Assembly: GCF_000350225.1 (NCBI RefSeq)
Contig: NW_005178869.1
Location: 227,778 to 291,777 of the forward strand
DNA from: Chondrus crispus
Taxonomy: Eukaryota > Rhodophyta > Florideophyceae > Gigartinales > Gigartinaceae
DNA length: 64,000 nucleotides
Direction: 5' to 3'
The position numbers and the translations under genes were made by a program. Below, one piece after another: positions 38,661 through 51,898 of the stretch. The notes under the pieces are model-generated. The model saw only the letters and a list, made by a program, of their open reading frames with translations, searched no databases and was not told where the DNA came from. Numbering within the stretch: the first letter of the stretch is position 1; the number at the start of each line of letters is the position of its first letter.

Positions 38661-39521
38661 AGTCAAAACAGCCCCTTTCGTAACTACCATGCTTTCCCTG
38701 TTTGAAATGTCAGATTTATTGAATAAGTCAACAGATTCTAGCAGAACTGGAAACGTACAGAAATTTTTCGAGAAAATATTACCTGTCAAGAATTCCATGA
38801 TGTGAAATACAGATATTGAACGTATAAGATGGGAATAAATTATCTCCAAACTCTAAATGTCGTACCCTGGAATGCTGTAGACCTACAAGAACGTCATTCT
38901 ACATTTTTGAGTTCCACAACGACAACAGAAAATGGTTATGGCTTGTTTGTTCTTCTTGCAACCTGCCTGTCGACTTCTATTTCTGGACTCAATGCGTGAC
39001 GCTCCGTGTTGATGATGAAGATAGCTGCACTTTAGTTTTCAGCAACTGAGCATCAAATTATATTATATATACAATAACGCTCTACGTAAATCGAGCAAAC
39101 TATGGAACAAAACATACTCTGATGCCTTACAAACAGTGGGAGGAAATTAACATTCTAAACATACAAGATAGAGGTCCTTAAGTGGCTTTCACGGCAGCTA
39201 GTAGCTTCCACAAAAGTAAACCCCTCATTAGACACCACATGGATATCTTGAATTGCTCTGAGTACAGGAAACAGTCAATCAAATATTTTCATTTCAGAGG
39301 CATCGCATCGTCCAAACGCGTGGGCATAAATTCGGTCAGGCCAGAGAGTCCCTTGGCAGCGAGTTTCCACAAAAGAATGACTGAAAGTAGCACGGGTAGT
39401 AAGTGCAGTAGTGACACAGGGCTTACTATCCACTGCACTGTAGTTCCACAGTTCTCGCAAGTACACAGAGGATATCACCCGCGGAATATCTTTTCAACTC
39501 CTGATCTTATTTATCAGCTTT
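38661..39521. other. No gene; probable Copia non-coding tail
   Basis: A/T-rich sequence without motifs lies between two Copia relics. Confidence 0.4.
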
Positions 39522-40480
39522 TTAGAGATCGAGGCCAGTACAGTGATGTTCCAAGGCCATACGAAGGAGCTTTTTCGTGAAGCTTTCCACAGTTGTGTTC
39601 TCACTTGGACAGTAGACCAACTTCAAAATGCCAAGTTGCAAGAGTTTCATCATTGTGAGCCCCCATATCATGTCAACTGTGAAAATAGATTTAGAATTGT
39701 GATGGCCACTGTAATTGTCAACGTAATGTGGATGTGCTTCTACTTGTCGGGTTATGAGACTCGGGCAGGTGCTGGTGGGCAATATAAAAAGAGAGCTGAA
39801 GTGAAATGGAGACAACAAATGCAAAGAAAAATTGAGAGAAAGAGAGAGAGAAAGAAAGAACTGCGGGAAAACAACCACACCCGCTTTTACACTAATAAAA
39901 AGGCCAACAAATAAGCACTTTCTTGGAATGGAAGTATGGCTTGCATTACGAACCCCTTCTAGTGCCCAGCGTGTAGCACACTGATTGTCCTCGAAAAGAA
40001 TAGTTCTGGAAGTTACGTCAGCTTCTAGTTCCTTCAGTAAGTGCCTGACCCATACGATCTCCTTGTACAGATCACTTGTTAACAAAAACTCAGCCTTGGT
40101 CGTTGAAAGAGTAAAGATTTCTACTTTGACGTTCTCCAACCGATCGATGTATCAGGGAGTTGCATAACGAGGCCTGAAATCGACTTCCTGTTCCGCTTGT
40201 AACTTCCTCAGTCTCATCAGCGAAATCGACCAGCGAACCACCTGATGAACTAATTGTCAGCGCGGAGCCTATAATGCCCTTCAAGCAGCGAAACACCCGC
40301 TTAACAGCCACAAGATGATCCTTGTGCGGTTCAGATGTGTGTCATGCAAGTAAAATGACTTCGGGACTTACACCCGGTCTGGTCGTGGTGGAAAGCAACA
40401 ACAAGGCACAAATCATGTCTCGGTACAAGGTCTTGTTGACGGACTCCGACTGATTCAAACCAGTGACTGCCAACGAAGGC
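39522..40480 (-). pseudogene. Copia RNase H relic with internal insertion
   Basis: Blocks in order on the minus strand: a shifted RT end (LNQSESVNKTLYRDM), AVKRVFRCLKGIIGSALTIS, SLVDFADETEEVTSGTGS, then TLSTTKAEFLLTSDLYKEIV and FEDNQCATRWALEGVRNASH. About 250-280 bp of unrelated sequence (roughly 39680-39930) is followed by GILKLVYCPSENTTVESFTK, the normal continuation. The inserted segment therefore splits one RNase H domain. Confidence 0.7.
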
Positions 40481-40739
40481 TCCATGACGTCGAGAAGAAG
40501 ACTGGAAGGACAAACAGTCTATTGCCACCGCTTTACCCCACCCAACCGCACACTCGCCATGGTGATAAACGGGGTCTGTATTGCGGCAGTCGCCGACGCG
40601 GTCACACCCATGGTAGAGGGTGCGTCTGTTGAGGATGCCAACGCAATGATAATAACCTTGCCCAACAGCTCCAAGATCAGGCCAACCTCAATCAGTTGGT
40701 GTCAAACATAGGCACACCGCCCGCACGAGAGCGTGATGC

Positions 40740-43288
40740 CTCTTACCACCGGTGAAACGTGCCTCGTCTCTCCAAAACGCAACCCGCGCACTCGGATCTC
40801 GGTCCCAGCATAAAGACGGCCAAAAACAGTCCTATTGACATCGCTAAGTTGCTGGCGACAAACGCAGCCGCTGCCTGGGTCTCGGGTGGCACCGACTCCG
40901 AGGAAGAAGATCCCAACCGTACGTTCATACTATACTCAGGAGCCCACTCCTCTCACGTAAATGTTTCATTCACTGCCATGCGCCCAGTGACAAAACCACT
41001 AAAAAACAAAACCAGCAACCTCATCATCAACCGGCGCCACTCACGCTGGCATATTACAGCACAAGGCAAATAAGCACCACTCGCCGAAACTACCAATCGT
41101 GTTAACAAAACACCGAGGCATACATCCAAACCTGCTCTCAGTCCACTCCATTGCGAAATAGCATGGGCGTGTGGTATTCACCCCATGAAATTCCAGCATC
41201 GTTAACAATAAAGCGCCCATCCCGCCATTGATTGAGTCAGAAATATGGCACAATGGCCAATACTTCCTTCAAGGCCCACCCCGTCGTCACTAGCTGCGAG
41301 AATCATTCCAATCAAATGTCGATCAACGCAGAGAGCAAAACTACGCACCTCTCAGCAGCTATTACAAGCTACATTATCTGGTGAACCTACACACATCGGC
41401 CCAATTCCGCGCAGCCTACTTAACAACTTACTTCACAGCATCTCTGCGGCTGCCGGCATGCCGAACTCTGACGAACGAACTGATCAATCCCGGTCGGGAA
41501 TTGCCGAGACGTCTCAAAGCTGGCATCTTTTATTCAACCACATCAGTCTCTGAACCGTATAGATAATGGCGAAAACCCACCTCCTGCCACTCTCCGCAAT
41601 TCTCAAACGCCCCCCACGGCTCACCTGCTCCGTTTATGCAAGGGCAAAATGCGCCTGCAGCCGCACAAAGAATCACGAACGGCTATACTATCGCCGTTTA
41701 CCTGTCCTCCGATGTTTGTGGACCAATCTCGCCCAAATGGACCCACGGCAACTCATACTTGATTATGTTTATAGAGACAAAGTCTAAGTATGCTATGCTA
41801 CACTTCATGCTCAATAAAAAGAACATACTCCAGTTCATAATATCGACAGTACGGGTCATTAAGAGAAGTCATGGTCAGCCGCCGCATATTTTCACGACGA
41901 CCAATGCCCGCGAGTACATGTCCAAAGCTGCACGTCAATAATACCACGCCGATTTCACTACGCTCAAAGCAAGTACACCTTACGTCCCGCAAGAAAACGG
42001 GATTGCCGAACGCATCAACAATACTCTAATGACAGCAGCGCGAGCTGCCCTTTAACACAGCTAGCTATCCCCTGTTTACTGGGAAGATGCAGTCCACGAC
42101 GTGTTTTTAAGTACAACATATCGATGCACCACACGTCGGAGACACTACTGTTTACCACCTGGGGCGGGCATGCACCGTCCATTACTGCATTGCACACAAT
42201 CAAACAAATAGGGTTCATTCTCATCCTACGCTGTAAGACAAAGCTATAAGCCAGCGCATACCCTGTCAGTTACATGTTCGGCATCGACGAATCGCATATC
42301 ATGGTGCGCACCCTTGCAACCAGAGAAGACAAGCGGGTCAGGGCGCTCGATTTCAAGCCATACTCTCGAACTATGGACCCCGTTGCCATCCAAACGACAG
42401 CCTACAACACTCATATCCCACCCCCAGATCTCACCCACGTAACAGAAACCACACCGGCATCGCGATCACTCAAGCAAGCCATGAGATACCCGACGCTCCT
42501 ATGTGGGAGCGAGCACACAACCTCGAGCTTGACAAACTGCACGAAGCGGGAGCCATCAAATGGCTACCCAAGTCCTTCATCTCCATCAAACCCCGTATTA
42601 TCCCCCTCAAAATGACTTACCGTTATAAACTCGCAACGAAGACGGAAATTCTCGAGCATAAAGCCAGGTGTTCGATAAGAAGGTCCTGATGAAACTGGAT
42701 ATCCACTATGACCCAGCCCAACGAGCCCCTCATATGGTGGACAAGAATACTATACGGCTTTTGTTGCAGTAGAGGCCGCAGGCAAGCGCGCCTGGGACCA
42801 TTTAGATCTCAATTCAGGTTGCATTCACGAAAATACAAATTCAAAGGCTTGTCCACGTGAAGCAGCACCCAGGTTTCAATGGTCACTTCAAACGCATGGG
42901 GCCAGGCGGGCGATGAATCCAGAACTTATACGGCACCCCGCAGGGGGATACATTTACCTAGAAGGGGCGTAAACATTCCTGCGCAGTCACGGTTACCAAC
43001 AAGGCGAGCAGGATTCATGCCTTTTCTTCAAGATTCATTCACCTAAATCCTTCATCTTCACAACCCTGAGCTCGGACGACTTCCTAGTCGCGGACTCGCC
43101 CTCATTGCACCCCATTACGCTGCACTAGAAGCTATCGAACAAGTACAAATTGAAACAACTCGGTCCCTGAACACAATACCTAGGGTGGAAAATTTAACAC
43201 CAGAAAAACCAAACTGTGAAAATCAGCCAACCGGCGTACATCCATAACGTCCTCACTCAAATGAATATGACTACTGCCAACGGCAAAT
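40740..43288 (+). pseudogene. Copia-order polyprotein relic related to the 32881-37473 element
   Basis: Plus-strand blocks in order: protease ILYSGAHSSHV (Asp replaced by Tyr), integrase SSDVCGPISPKWTHGNSYL and TTTNAREY, then YVPQENGIAERINNTLM. RT start AIKWLPKSFISIKPRIIPLK and RYKLATKTEILEHKARC follow, then RT end DDFLVADSP and KQLGP..QYLGW near 43080-43190. Similarity to the young element's integrase (SSDTCGPINPKSRHGNNYF) is clear. It is broken by many stops. The LTR at 43289 was inserted into or next to it. Confidence 0.75.
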
Positions 43289-43724
43289 GTCGTTTGACGC
43301 ACAATGTCGGTACTTTGTTGGGAGCAACCACTAGGGGCGACATGATAGAGAACTTACAAAGAGGTTTTTATGTGTGAGGGAGATCCATGCATTGCTGTAA
43401 TACAGTACCGACAGCAATGAATTATATGCAGATTCCAAGTGTGGCGCCATAGGGCGAATAACGCCATGCCACTCGATCCAGCTGCAGACGGGTAGCAAAA
43501 GAGGCAAACGGATATCTGAAAGATATTTTGGGCAACTGGACTGTGATACGAGGCTCTGGAACGGAAAACACATTGTATGGATATCATATATATACCGCTT
43601 TTAGGTAACTCTACAAAAACCCTTAGCGGTAGATCCCCTCCGAGAATTCCTCAGTGCTCAGTGACCAAGTAGGCCTGAGTGCCTTAGGAACAAGGAGGTG
43701 AACGGTAGACTCTATCAGTACACA
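43289..43724 (+). repeat. 5' LTR of the RT-less element
   Basis: It shares long blocks with the 3' copy: GGGCGACATGATAGAGAACT, CTACAAAAA, AGTGACCAAGTAGGCCTGAG. A TATATATACCGC box lies near 43585. Confidence 0.8.
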
Positions 43725-44306
43725 AATTGGCAGTGACTCAATGCACAGAAGAACATTATTCCCTTTCGCCATTGCGACTGGGTTTAGGGTTACGTCAGGT
43801 TCAACATTAGTCTGAACATCATTCCGGAATTGGTCAGCTGTGCTTGTCGGACTTGTAGGAATTTTGACGATGAGCGACGGATGCAACAGTGCCGGGAATC
43901 AAGAACTGAGAACTGGAAGCGTTGCCATTTACTGCGGTCGCCGAGCTACAATTGATGCCGGACGAAGGAGACGACAAGCAATCATACGTACGCCCCTGGT
44001 TAGAGGCATTGATCAAGGATGACATCACTGGGGATGACATCCACGAACGCTACGTGAAACGTTTACCACCAGGGACGCTCTTCTCATGCAACACCTTTGA
44101 ACAGCGCCAACGCCCCTAGGATATTCAAATAAGTGAGGGTCGTAATACACGGACGTGGGGGCCGTATCGCAAAACGCTGCGGATTGACAATTAAAAAGCA
44201 CTGGCTGACTACCACGGGGATCAGCAGGCTACAAAAGATGCACCCGACATGGCTCGTGAGCTCGTAGCAAGGGCCACTCCGTCCCTAAGGGCAGTAAGAC
44301 AAGCCC

Positions 44307-45640
44307 TTGAAGGCACACAATCACCCGAAAATCACAAGGACGGTATGTATAGGAATGCTTTTGGAATACATCCCTGGATACGCTTACATGAGGGCCCCCG
44401 TTTTAAGGCCTCGAGAAGAAACGTTTCCGCACGTTCTTGAAAACATATTCGTCGGTCATGCACAAGACGCAGGTGGAGAGCTCGAATCGCAAACCAGAAG
44501 ACACAATCAGTACATGCACGGGCCGGAGAACCTTGCAGCAAACGCACCATATACGCAGGGGCCCAGGGATCATTCAACAGTACTAGGAAGGTGCTACTCG
44601 CGTGAAGACAGTAGAAATAATGATGGTCAGCAAGAACGACCACTTTCCGCACACACCATTTCGGTCTTGAGCAGGTTAGCTACACGATTTCAAGATAGAG
44701 CCACCAAGAACGCCAGCAATGAGGGGGAAAACTGGGAGGACACTTACTCTTCCTACATAAACTGTGCATATCAATGGGGTGTCCCGGAAGGCGCAGCATT
44801 AAGGAACATCGAGACCCTTCTGCACGGAGAGGCCAAGTCCTACTGCAAAAGGAAGGTTCAGGCCAACCTCAACTACTTCCAAACATGTCATGAAGTCAAT
44901 AAGTTCATACTTGATACGTTTCACGGCCGCGAAGCCCAAAAGGCTACAATCAAGCACTTAGACTCGTTTTCTATGTACGAGAAAGCACAAAAGCAAGGAT
45001 CACTAGTAGCAGGGCTAAGGGCAGTGAGAGACGAGATAATCAGGCATGTTAATCTGGTGCCAAAAGGCTGACAAACGGACCTCGATCAAAAGCGCGGGCT
45101 AAAGAACACAGTCAGACAGTTTCGATGGGCACGACCTACGACGGTGAGAGCTCATTACAAGGACTCGGGGAGAATGTACGCTACCCTATGTTCGCATGCA
45201 ATAGAAGAGGAGAGGGCCATCGACAGTAAAAGCGAAAGAGGTAGATGCCGCAGTAAGGTTGGGGGCAAATCAGTTAGCCGAAGGATACTGTTTGGGGACA
45301 TGTACGGACGCGACATTTCAATCCCTAGACACACGCCCAAACCAGGCGACGGTCAGTTTCGCGGAAATCGCTACGGCTGCGGTAAACGGGGGTACCGAAG
45401 GGCACATTGTTCAGACTGTAGGCGGGACGGACGTAAATTTGAGCCAAATAGAAGAAAGGAACTCAAGGCTATCCACGAAGTGACGGAAATGAAAGAAGTA
45501 CTGTTGGTAATGGGCGAGTTGCAAGACCAGCACGGAGACCGCTTCAATATCTGCTGGGCATGGCCTTGCCGGCAAGAGGAGAGAATCAGGAAGTCAGGAA
45601 GAAGCCGGAGAGCAAGACGTAGGGCTTGCGATTGAAGATG
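44307..45640 (+). pseudogene. Gag of the RT-less element
   Basis: A 254-codon frame (44307-45071) is followed after a stop by further gag-like sequence. A zinc-knuckle remnant near 45370-45415 reads RYGCGKRGYRRAHC: the first Cys is Arg and the normal His position is also changed. It is probably not functional. Confidence 0.6.
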
Positions 45641-45720
45641 ATCGGTGTCACGAAGATACAGATGGAGATTAGCACGACGACGGGAAGGCCGGAGGTTTAA
45701 TTGAACAATTTCACATTCAC

Positions 45721-45993
45721 ATGACGGATATCATGCCAACAACCAATGATAGCACGACCAGTTCCCGTAAGCAGTTAAGTGATCTAGATGAGATTCCGAT
45801 GCATGAGACAGAGCGCTCGGACGACCACAAGACCTTCAGAGGGGCCTGTCTTGACACCGGAGTTACAACATCAGTATGCGGACTCAATCAAGCACAATCG
45901 TACGCTGCCTTCCCCGGTTTCAAGTACAAACCAAAGCAGTCGGCCAAGGTGTTTCGTTTGGTGGAAATCGGGCTCGAAGCATCGGAACAATAG
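45721..45993 (+). pseudogene. Protease of the RT-less element
   Basis: CLDTGVTTSVCGLNQAQSY contains an intact D-T-G active-site triad in a retropepsin-like setting. The frame is short and ends before the flap. Confidence 0.6.
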
Positions 45994-46139
45994 TGATCAG
46001 GATCCCCATACATGGGAACTTGTACTTCGAACTTAGGTACACGTTGTCGAGCAAGATGTCCCTCTCTTTATAGGGCTAGACGCCCTGGATCTATTCGGTC
46101 TGTATGTTAACAATGTGCAAGACATGCTAGTACAAGACA

Positions 46140-47227
46140 ATGCCCTGTAGACGATACCGCTGGAAAGGAAAAAGGGCAAGTGTACTACACATGGGGAGAA
46201 GACGAGGTATTGTTTACAGCATCCGATCTAAAGAGAATGCATCAGGGATTCTATCATCCCTCTGCAGAGAAGCTGTTCAACGTGATCAGGCGGGCCAACT
46301 CTCGAGATGGCACAGCATAAACGAAAAAATCCTGAACAACATCTCGAAGAAATGTAGCAACTTTCAGCTGAACGCGCCGAAGCCGCCACGGCTCACTGCA
46401 ACAATCCTCGAGGGCATAGTTTTCAACTAAATAGCAATTCTCGACCTCATGTGGATACAGAAGCAACCTTGGCTACACGTCGTCCATCACGACACTCTTT
46501 ACTCTGCCGCTAGATTCTTGCGAGGCGAATCAACCAAGGGCGTCTGGGAAACATTTTCGCAATGCTGGGTGACATTTTATGTGGGCTTTCCGGACATAAT
46601 GAAGACGGAATCGGGCTCTGTTTTTACAAGCAAACTGTAGAATGAGTACGCCGAAAACGCCGGCGTCGTCGTAGAAATCTATCCGGTGGAAAACTCTAAC
46701 GCCTTGGGGGCTGGAAAGCGGTACCATGATCCCCTCGGACGGATATCTCAAGGTGAAGCATGACCACCCCGGCTACACGACGGAGCTAATACTCTCCATC
46801 GCTAACAAGGCAATGAACGATACTCACGGCCCGAAAGGACTCGTCCCGACCATACTGGTTTTTGGTGCAATTCCGAAGATTGCGGCACAGCCATGTGAAC
46901 AACCAACGCAAGAGCAGCGCATGAATCTCATGCAGACTGCACTGGCAGAGATGAAAAATCACCGCCGGGCTCAGGATGAAGACAATCCTCAAGAAGAGGA
47001 CACCGAGTGCATCTCATTCGATCGTTTCAGAAGGAGATCCAATCCTTGTATGGAGCAAAAGAGGGAAACACTCCCTTTGGACTGGCCCATTTGAAGTTAT
47101 GGCGGGGCATGGCAAGATCATCACGATCTCAGATCACAATGGCAGAGCGAGAGATTTTAATACATCTTGCGTAAAGATCTATCTTGAAGACGACCACGAC
47201 TTGCACTCCAACAGGGCAAGCCTTTGA
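46140..47227 (+). pseudogene. Integrase region of the RT-less element, broken
   Basis: FYHPSAEKLFNVIRRANS..ISKKCSNFQLNAPKP resembles the zinc module with its second Cys lost. HDTLYSAARFLRGESTKGVW and TESGSVFTSKL look like the integrase core. KAMNDTHGPKGLVPTILVFG and DPILVWSKRGKHSLWTGPFE match the C-terminal region. At least four stops or shifts interrupt it. Confidence 0.6.
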
Positions 47228-47684
47228 AGAGACGAATCGTCGCTATCTGAAGAGATCTCAACTGGGGCGGATTCAGCTTCGGAGGAAGACGACGATTTGG
47301 AACGATATCTAGACCGGGATATCGAGGAGGATAATATCTTCTACGGTTGTAACTCCGCTGGAGATTAAGGCGTCAACTTAACAGAGACCCCACCGGTCAA
47401 CGACGTCAGAGGTGGAGAGTAAAGATTTATGTGTGCGAAAGAGAAGCAGCTTGAAGGGCTAGAGAAGATGTGACCTTGGGAAAGGGGAGCCCTCAAGGAT
47501 ATGCCATATGGTGCAAACCTGCTTGGCACGTGATTCGCGCTCGCAATCAAAACCGTAGGGACCACTGAAGAGAAGCCGAAGGCACATACAACATCTGCCT
47601 ATAGGAAAGGCAAAATCGGCAGAGCAAAAACGTTACACAGCAATGCAAACCTTCTTAAGGATCTCGGACATGAAAAATGGGGTG

Positions 47685-48121
47685 TGTCGTGTGACGTACA
47701 ATGTCGGTATATCGTCAGGAGCAACCACTAGGGGCGACATGATAGAGAACTTACAAAGAGGTGTTTATGTGTGAGGGAGATCTATGCATTCCTGGACTAC
47801 AGTACCGACAGCAATGAAGCAAATGCAGATCCCAGTGTAGCGGAATTGGGCAAATAACGCCATGCCACTCGATCGAGATGTAGACGGGTAGCAGAAGGGG
47901 CAAACGGATAGCTGGAAAATATTTTTGGTAACCGGACTGTGCTACGAGGCTGTGGAACGGAAAACACATTGTATGCATATCACATATATAACGCTTTTAG
48001 ATAACTCTACAAAAAAACCTTGGCGGAAGATCCCCCCCGAAAATTCCGCCGTACTCAGTGACCAAGTAGGCCTGAGTGCGGTAGGAACAAGGAGGTGAAC
48101 AGTAGACTCTATCAGTCCACA
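47685..48121 (+). repeat. 3' LTR of the RT-less element
   Basis: Partner of 43289-43724, with many substitutions and some indels, indicating an old insertion. Confidence 0.8.
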
Positions 48122-48124
48122 AAT

Positions 48125-49009
48125 TCCAGCATTGCTATTACGAAACGTGTACACGCCAACGCGACGATTGCAGCCCACACTTATTAGGTAGCTGCATAAA
48201 CCACGCCGACGGCCAGAAGGCAAGTCATTGTCGATCACGCAATCACATATAGTATGTCTTGGAGTGTAACTTGATGTTTTTTCCATTTACAACAGTGGTC
48301 GTTTCCACAGTCCGAATCTCCTCAGATGATAAAAACGCGTTGTTTCCAGCCTGCAAAGACTGATGTAAAGGACGAAAATGCCTCACTTTCGAGCGCTTGT
48401 TTCTCATATGTGATGTACGAGCACTGTATCGCATCCATTTCACAGATGTTTTTCATTCATTGCATGCCACGAAAGCTTTTAGGACGACAAAGATGGCTGT
48501 ATCCTCCTTAGTATGATGTTTTTATGGTCGCGCTTAGGATTTCGGCTTAAATGTCTGTTTTGCATCGTACGCTGGGCCATTTGCTTGGGATAGGCCCTGC
48601 GTTGCGAGTTATATCAGCAAAACTGTGCGTCATTGCGGCGGCGACCGCAACGAGTACTGGACGGATTTGCGCCATGGGTTTTGCCATGTCTCACTTCTTT
48701 TACCCTGAATGTTTGCGGGTGATCGGAGTTTGCAACTGACAACTCCTATGCGATGAGTTGCGCTGGTGCTTCCGTAAAAGTTTCTCAAGTTGATCTGATA
48801 ATTTGTGCTGTCATAGTCAAATATGAAATTATTCCACGTAGTTGCGTGCGTTTTGTTCAATATCTGACATCAAATGACCATTTGGTAGAAGCTCAATTAC
48901 GAGCCCCTCAACTCTGTATGCGTCTGTCATGACTGATTCTTGTAGCATAAACCCCCAGGCGACGGGAGATGTACGCGAAGTTCAACAGTAGACCCTGATG
49001 GGAGAAGGG
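48125..49009. other. No gene seen
   Basis: Short frames without motifs on both strands. Confidence 0.45.
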
Positions 49010-49450
49010 AGGAAGCCGCCCAAGCTAGAGGAACCGGACACGTAGCGGCGTGGTAGAGCGGGTCTGGGTTGGACGCACGCACACACCAGTGGATCTACTG
49101 CTCGAAGTCCCAGAGCAATACTGACGTGGTGATGCGTATCCCGCCTCGCTTGCGTGTCGGGGCGTCCCGACCCGTGCAACTCCTACCTAAACGAGCGTGC
49201 TTCTGTGTCGCACGAGTCAGAATAAGCTACAGCTAAGGCCGTCGGTGGGGGGTGCTGGCCCCCGCCTCCGTGGTCCCCTCTGCTGTCGTTCCCCCCATTA
49301 TTTAAAGTACAAATCTATCTATCAAACTATAGTACTGTGCGTACTGTACCGTGGTGCGCTACTGTGGACATTGGGGCCGACCCGCACTGTAGCGCTGTCA
49401 GCCACCGGGGCTGACATGACACGTGTGTTACACGTGTGAATGCGGGCCCG
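49010..49450 (+). repeat. GC-rich dispersed repeat, copy with ACACGTGT end
   Basis: It shares a succession of blocks with the reverse complement of 57830-58330: GTGGTAGAGCGGG, an AGAATAAGC segment, an A/T segment before CTATAG/CTATAACTC, a GTACTGT-rich stretch, a GCTGTCAGCCNNCGGGGCTGAC hairpin and ACACGTGT. It may be an LTR or a non-autonomous element. Confidence 0.5.
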
Positions 49451-50254
49451 TACTGTCCTGCTTGGACCTAAAGTGGCTTGTCCAATCTAAATCTAGTTGC
49501 TGTTAGCGGTTATACCACAATTCTGAGGGCTCCATTCTGATGTTCTGGTTTTTTGAGAGCTTCGAATGAATTGTTTATTTGGGTTACAGCATGAAAATGT
49601 TCATTGAACTTCGTCCAAACTTGACGTGCATCTCCCATTGATATCACTGCGGATTTATAGGACAGCGAACTCGCTTTGATATTACTGGCGAGTACAATAT
49701 CTCTTTTCTATTGAAATACTTGGGAGGGTTCTGCATCCTCTAGTTGCACGATAATTCCAGAAACAAATTAACAGAGCCGTTTTACACGTAGTAAGATATG
49801 CATATCGTTAGACCACATAAATTAGTTGTCATTCAGCGCAATAATGCGGAATATCATGATATCGAGATTTCGGTCCTCACCCATTCTGAGTTATTGCACG
49901 GCAACGGAAACGTGATATGTCGTATTGGTAAAAAGACAAAACAAGCTGTGGAGGGTGCTTCACGGGCGTCGTGCTTGGGCCACAACCTTTCAGTGGAAAT
50001 GGTTATCCTTCCCTCTTCTGTTTGAGTGAGCGATAGCTACCATTACTCAGTCGTATCCTCTACAATGTTAGCTGATTAAAAATCAAGGAGAAAGTCTTCG
50101 TTTAGTGTGAGTCAAACTGATTCAAACTGAGTCGCCTTAAGTCATTGTGAAATCCTCTACGTCAATTTGAATGTAGCCAAATACGGAAATTAAGACCTAC
50201 CGGAGTGGCGACTTGTAGGTAAGTGACACTATTAAAAGTTTTGGACTAGACGAA
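49451..50254. other. No gene seen
   Basis: A 75-codon frame at 49798 is not supported. GAGTCAAACTGATTCAAACTGAGTC near 50108 is a short tandem duplication. Confidence 0.4.
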
Positions 50255-51560
50255 TCAACCTACATTTGTCACACTCACTGCATAACTCCAAGAAGCACGT
50301 TCAATCGTTCCTCTCGAAAAAAGCCCAGCAAGACACGTCTTGGACATGGCGTCACCTTCGACGGCGACATTGTGGACTGTGCCAGTATCTTTACACTCAG
50401 CCAGCACCCTTTTAATATCGCCTTCGACTATGTGGCGGCTCTCGAGCTCAAGCTTTGTGAGATTCGCCTCGGCACGTGGGGTAAGGACCGTTAGCGTAGC
50501 ATGAACAAGTCTTCGATGCTCATCAAATACCTGCTTCTCCCGCTCAAAATGCCAAAGAATACTATTAACAGGATCCAAACATTGCGCATTCAAGATAGCA
50601 ACATTAATTCCCTCAAAGCCCTGAGAGGCGATCTTTCCGTACGTTTTCGCTCCAGCCGATATTGCAGGAGGAGCAACCTGCTTTTCTTCTGGAATAGAAT
50701 TCAAGGCAGCTTTTGCAACATCCGACAGCGCACAGTAGTCTGGAGAACTTCTTACAGAGGCAATGCCTCTACGGTCTTGCTATTCGTGAGGCAGTAGAAA
50801 ACCGACACGCACACTGATTCATGACGCTGGAGGTTCCCAGCACGATGATTTGAGCTCGCAATTTGAGGCGACACATTCTCACCGAACACCAACTCAAGCC
50901 CGTTGAAAATTCCGTGGTCGCCACTGTCAGCTACTGTTGTGATTCGGCCAATGCCAGGAAACGTGCAGTACACGAAAGCCCAAACTCTCGTCCAGGTTTC
51001 ATTGCTCTCATTCCCACATACACAGATGTAATCCAGGTTCCCATTCGAGGAGTATCCGACGACAGAAAAGATCATATACGTATCCAGCGAGCAGTTACCA
51101 GAATATTCATCAGCATCGGTGAGATGTAAATGGAAAGGGAAATGAGTTTTCGTCAATTTAAACGCAATAGCAGTGAAGTCGACGTATTTTCCACCCGTGC
51201 GGATCGATGCAAGAAGTACATCACGACGCTTCTGTAGGGAAGCCGTTTTTGTATCATGGCATGATTTCGCATCAATATTACACTTCTCAGGCCGGCGAGC
51301 AATTGGTACTCGCCGGGATTTGCGCTGCAACCGCTTCTGACCAGCCTTCGCTACCACAACACTATGTCGTCGATTGCAGTATTATCCACTGTCGTAAATT
51401 CCAGCAAATAGGTGTGCAGCTCAAGCTCTGTTTCGAGGTGTGTTTGGTTCTGAATGTACTCATAGGGAACCCTGTATACCATAACAGTTGCTTCTTTGCG
51501 CACACGTATGCATTGATCCCCTTTAATAAATTCCCGGCAGCGCAAAATATTCTTAAAGTC
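50255..51560 (-). pseudogene. Mutator-like (MULE) transposase relic
   Basis: The 51357-50752 frame holds YICVCGNESNETWTRVWAFV, then ITTVADSGDHGIFNGLELVF and ASSNHRAGNLQRH. This is the DDE-core layout of MULE transposases, with the second Asp in VADSGDHG and a nearby His. The 50704-50255 frame continues with YGKIASQGFEGINVAILNAQ and TPRAEANLTKLELESRHI, the usual post-core region. An upstream piece to 51560 is in another frame. Stops and shifts separate all three. No long terminal repeats typical of Mutator are evident around it. Confidence 0.65.
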
Positions 51561-51898
51561 TTTAATTAGAGCGCCTCAGGTTAGAGCCGGCTTCGACTCG
51601 ATGAATGAATAAATGTGTTTGGCTTGCCCCTTATGTCGGTACGGGGTACGTGGTTGACCATCGCACCATTATTGTCCTGGTTGGCGTTCATCAAATGGCA
51701 TGTGACCTTGAGCGTCATGGCAAACAGCGTTCTTTACGGCCTATTTTCCCCTTTTAATTGAGGAGCTGGCATGCGGGCGAAACTTGTTGTTAGTCACGGC
51801 GTGAAACTCCGCAGAAACCGCCTCGACTCCACTGGAAGTATTTACCAGGAGTACAATAGTAAGGGACAGGAACTCTGCCACTTGGCGCACTTTCTTCA
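51561..51898. other. No gene seen
   Basis: No motif or repeat noticed. Confidence 0.4.

Larger units (their letters stand above)
43289..48121 (+). mobile_element. LTR element with gag, protease and integrase but no visible RT
   Basis: Diverged ~435-bp LTRs lie at 43289-43724 and 47685-48121, both starting TGTCGT and ending CCACA/TACACA. Between them on the plus strand are gag (44307 to about 45640), protease (LDTGVTTSVCG) and integrase pieces. The 47230-47684 stretch before the 3' LTR contains no RT or RNase H. A purine-rich GAAAAATGGGGTG precedes the 3' LTR. No matching 5-bp target duplication is seen. Confidence 0.75.
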
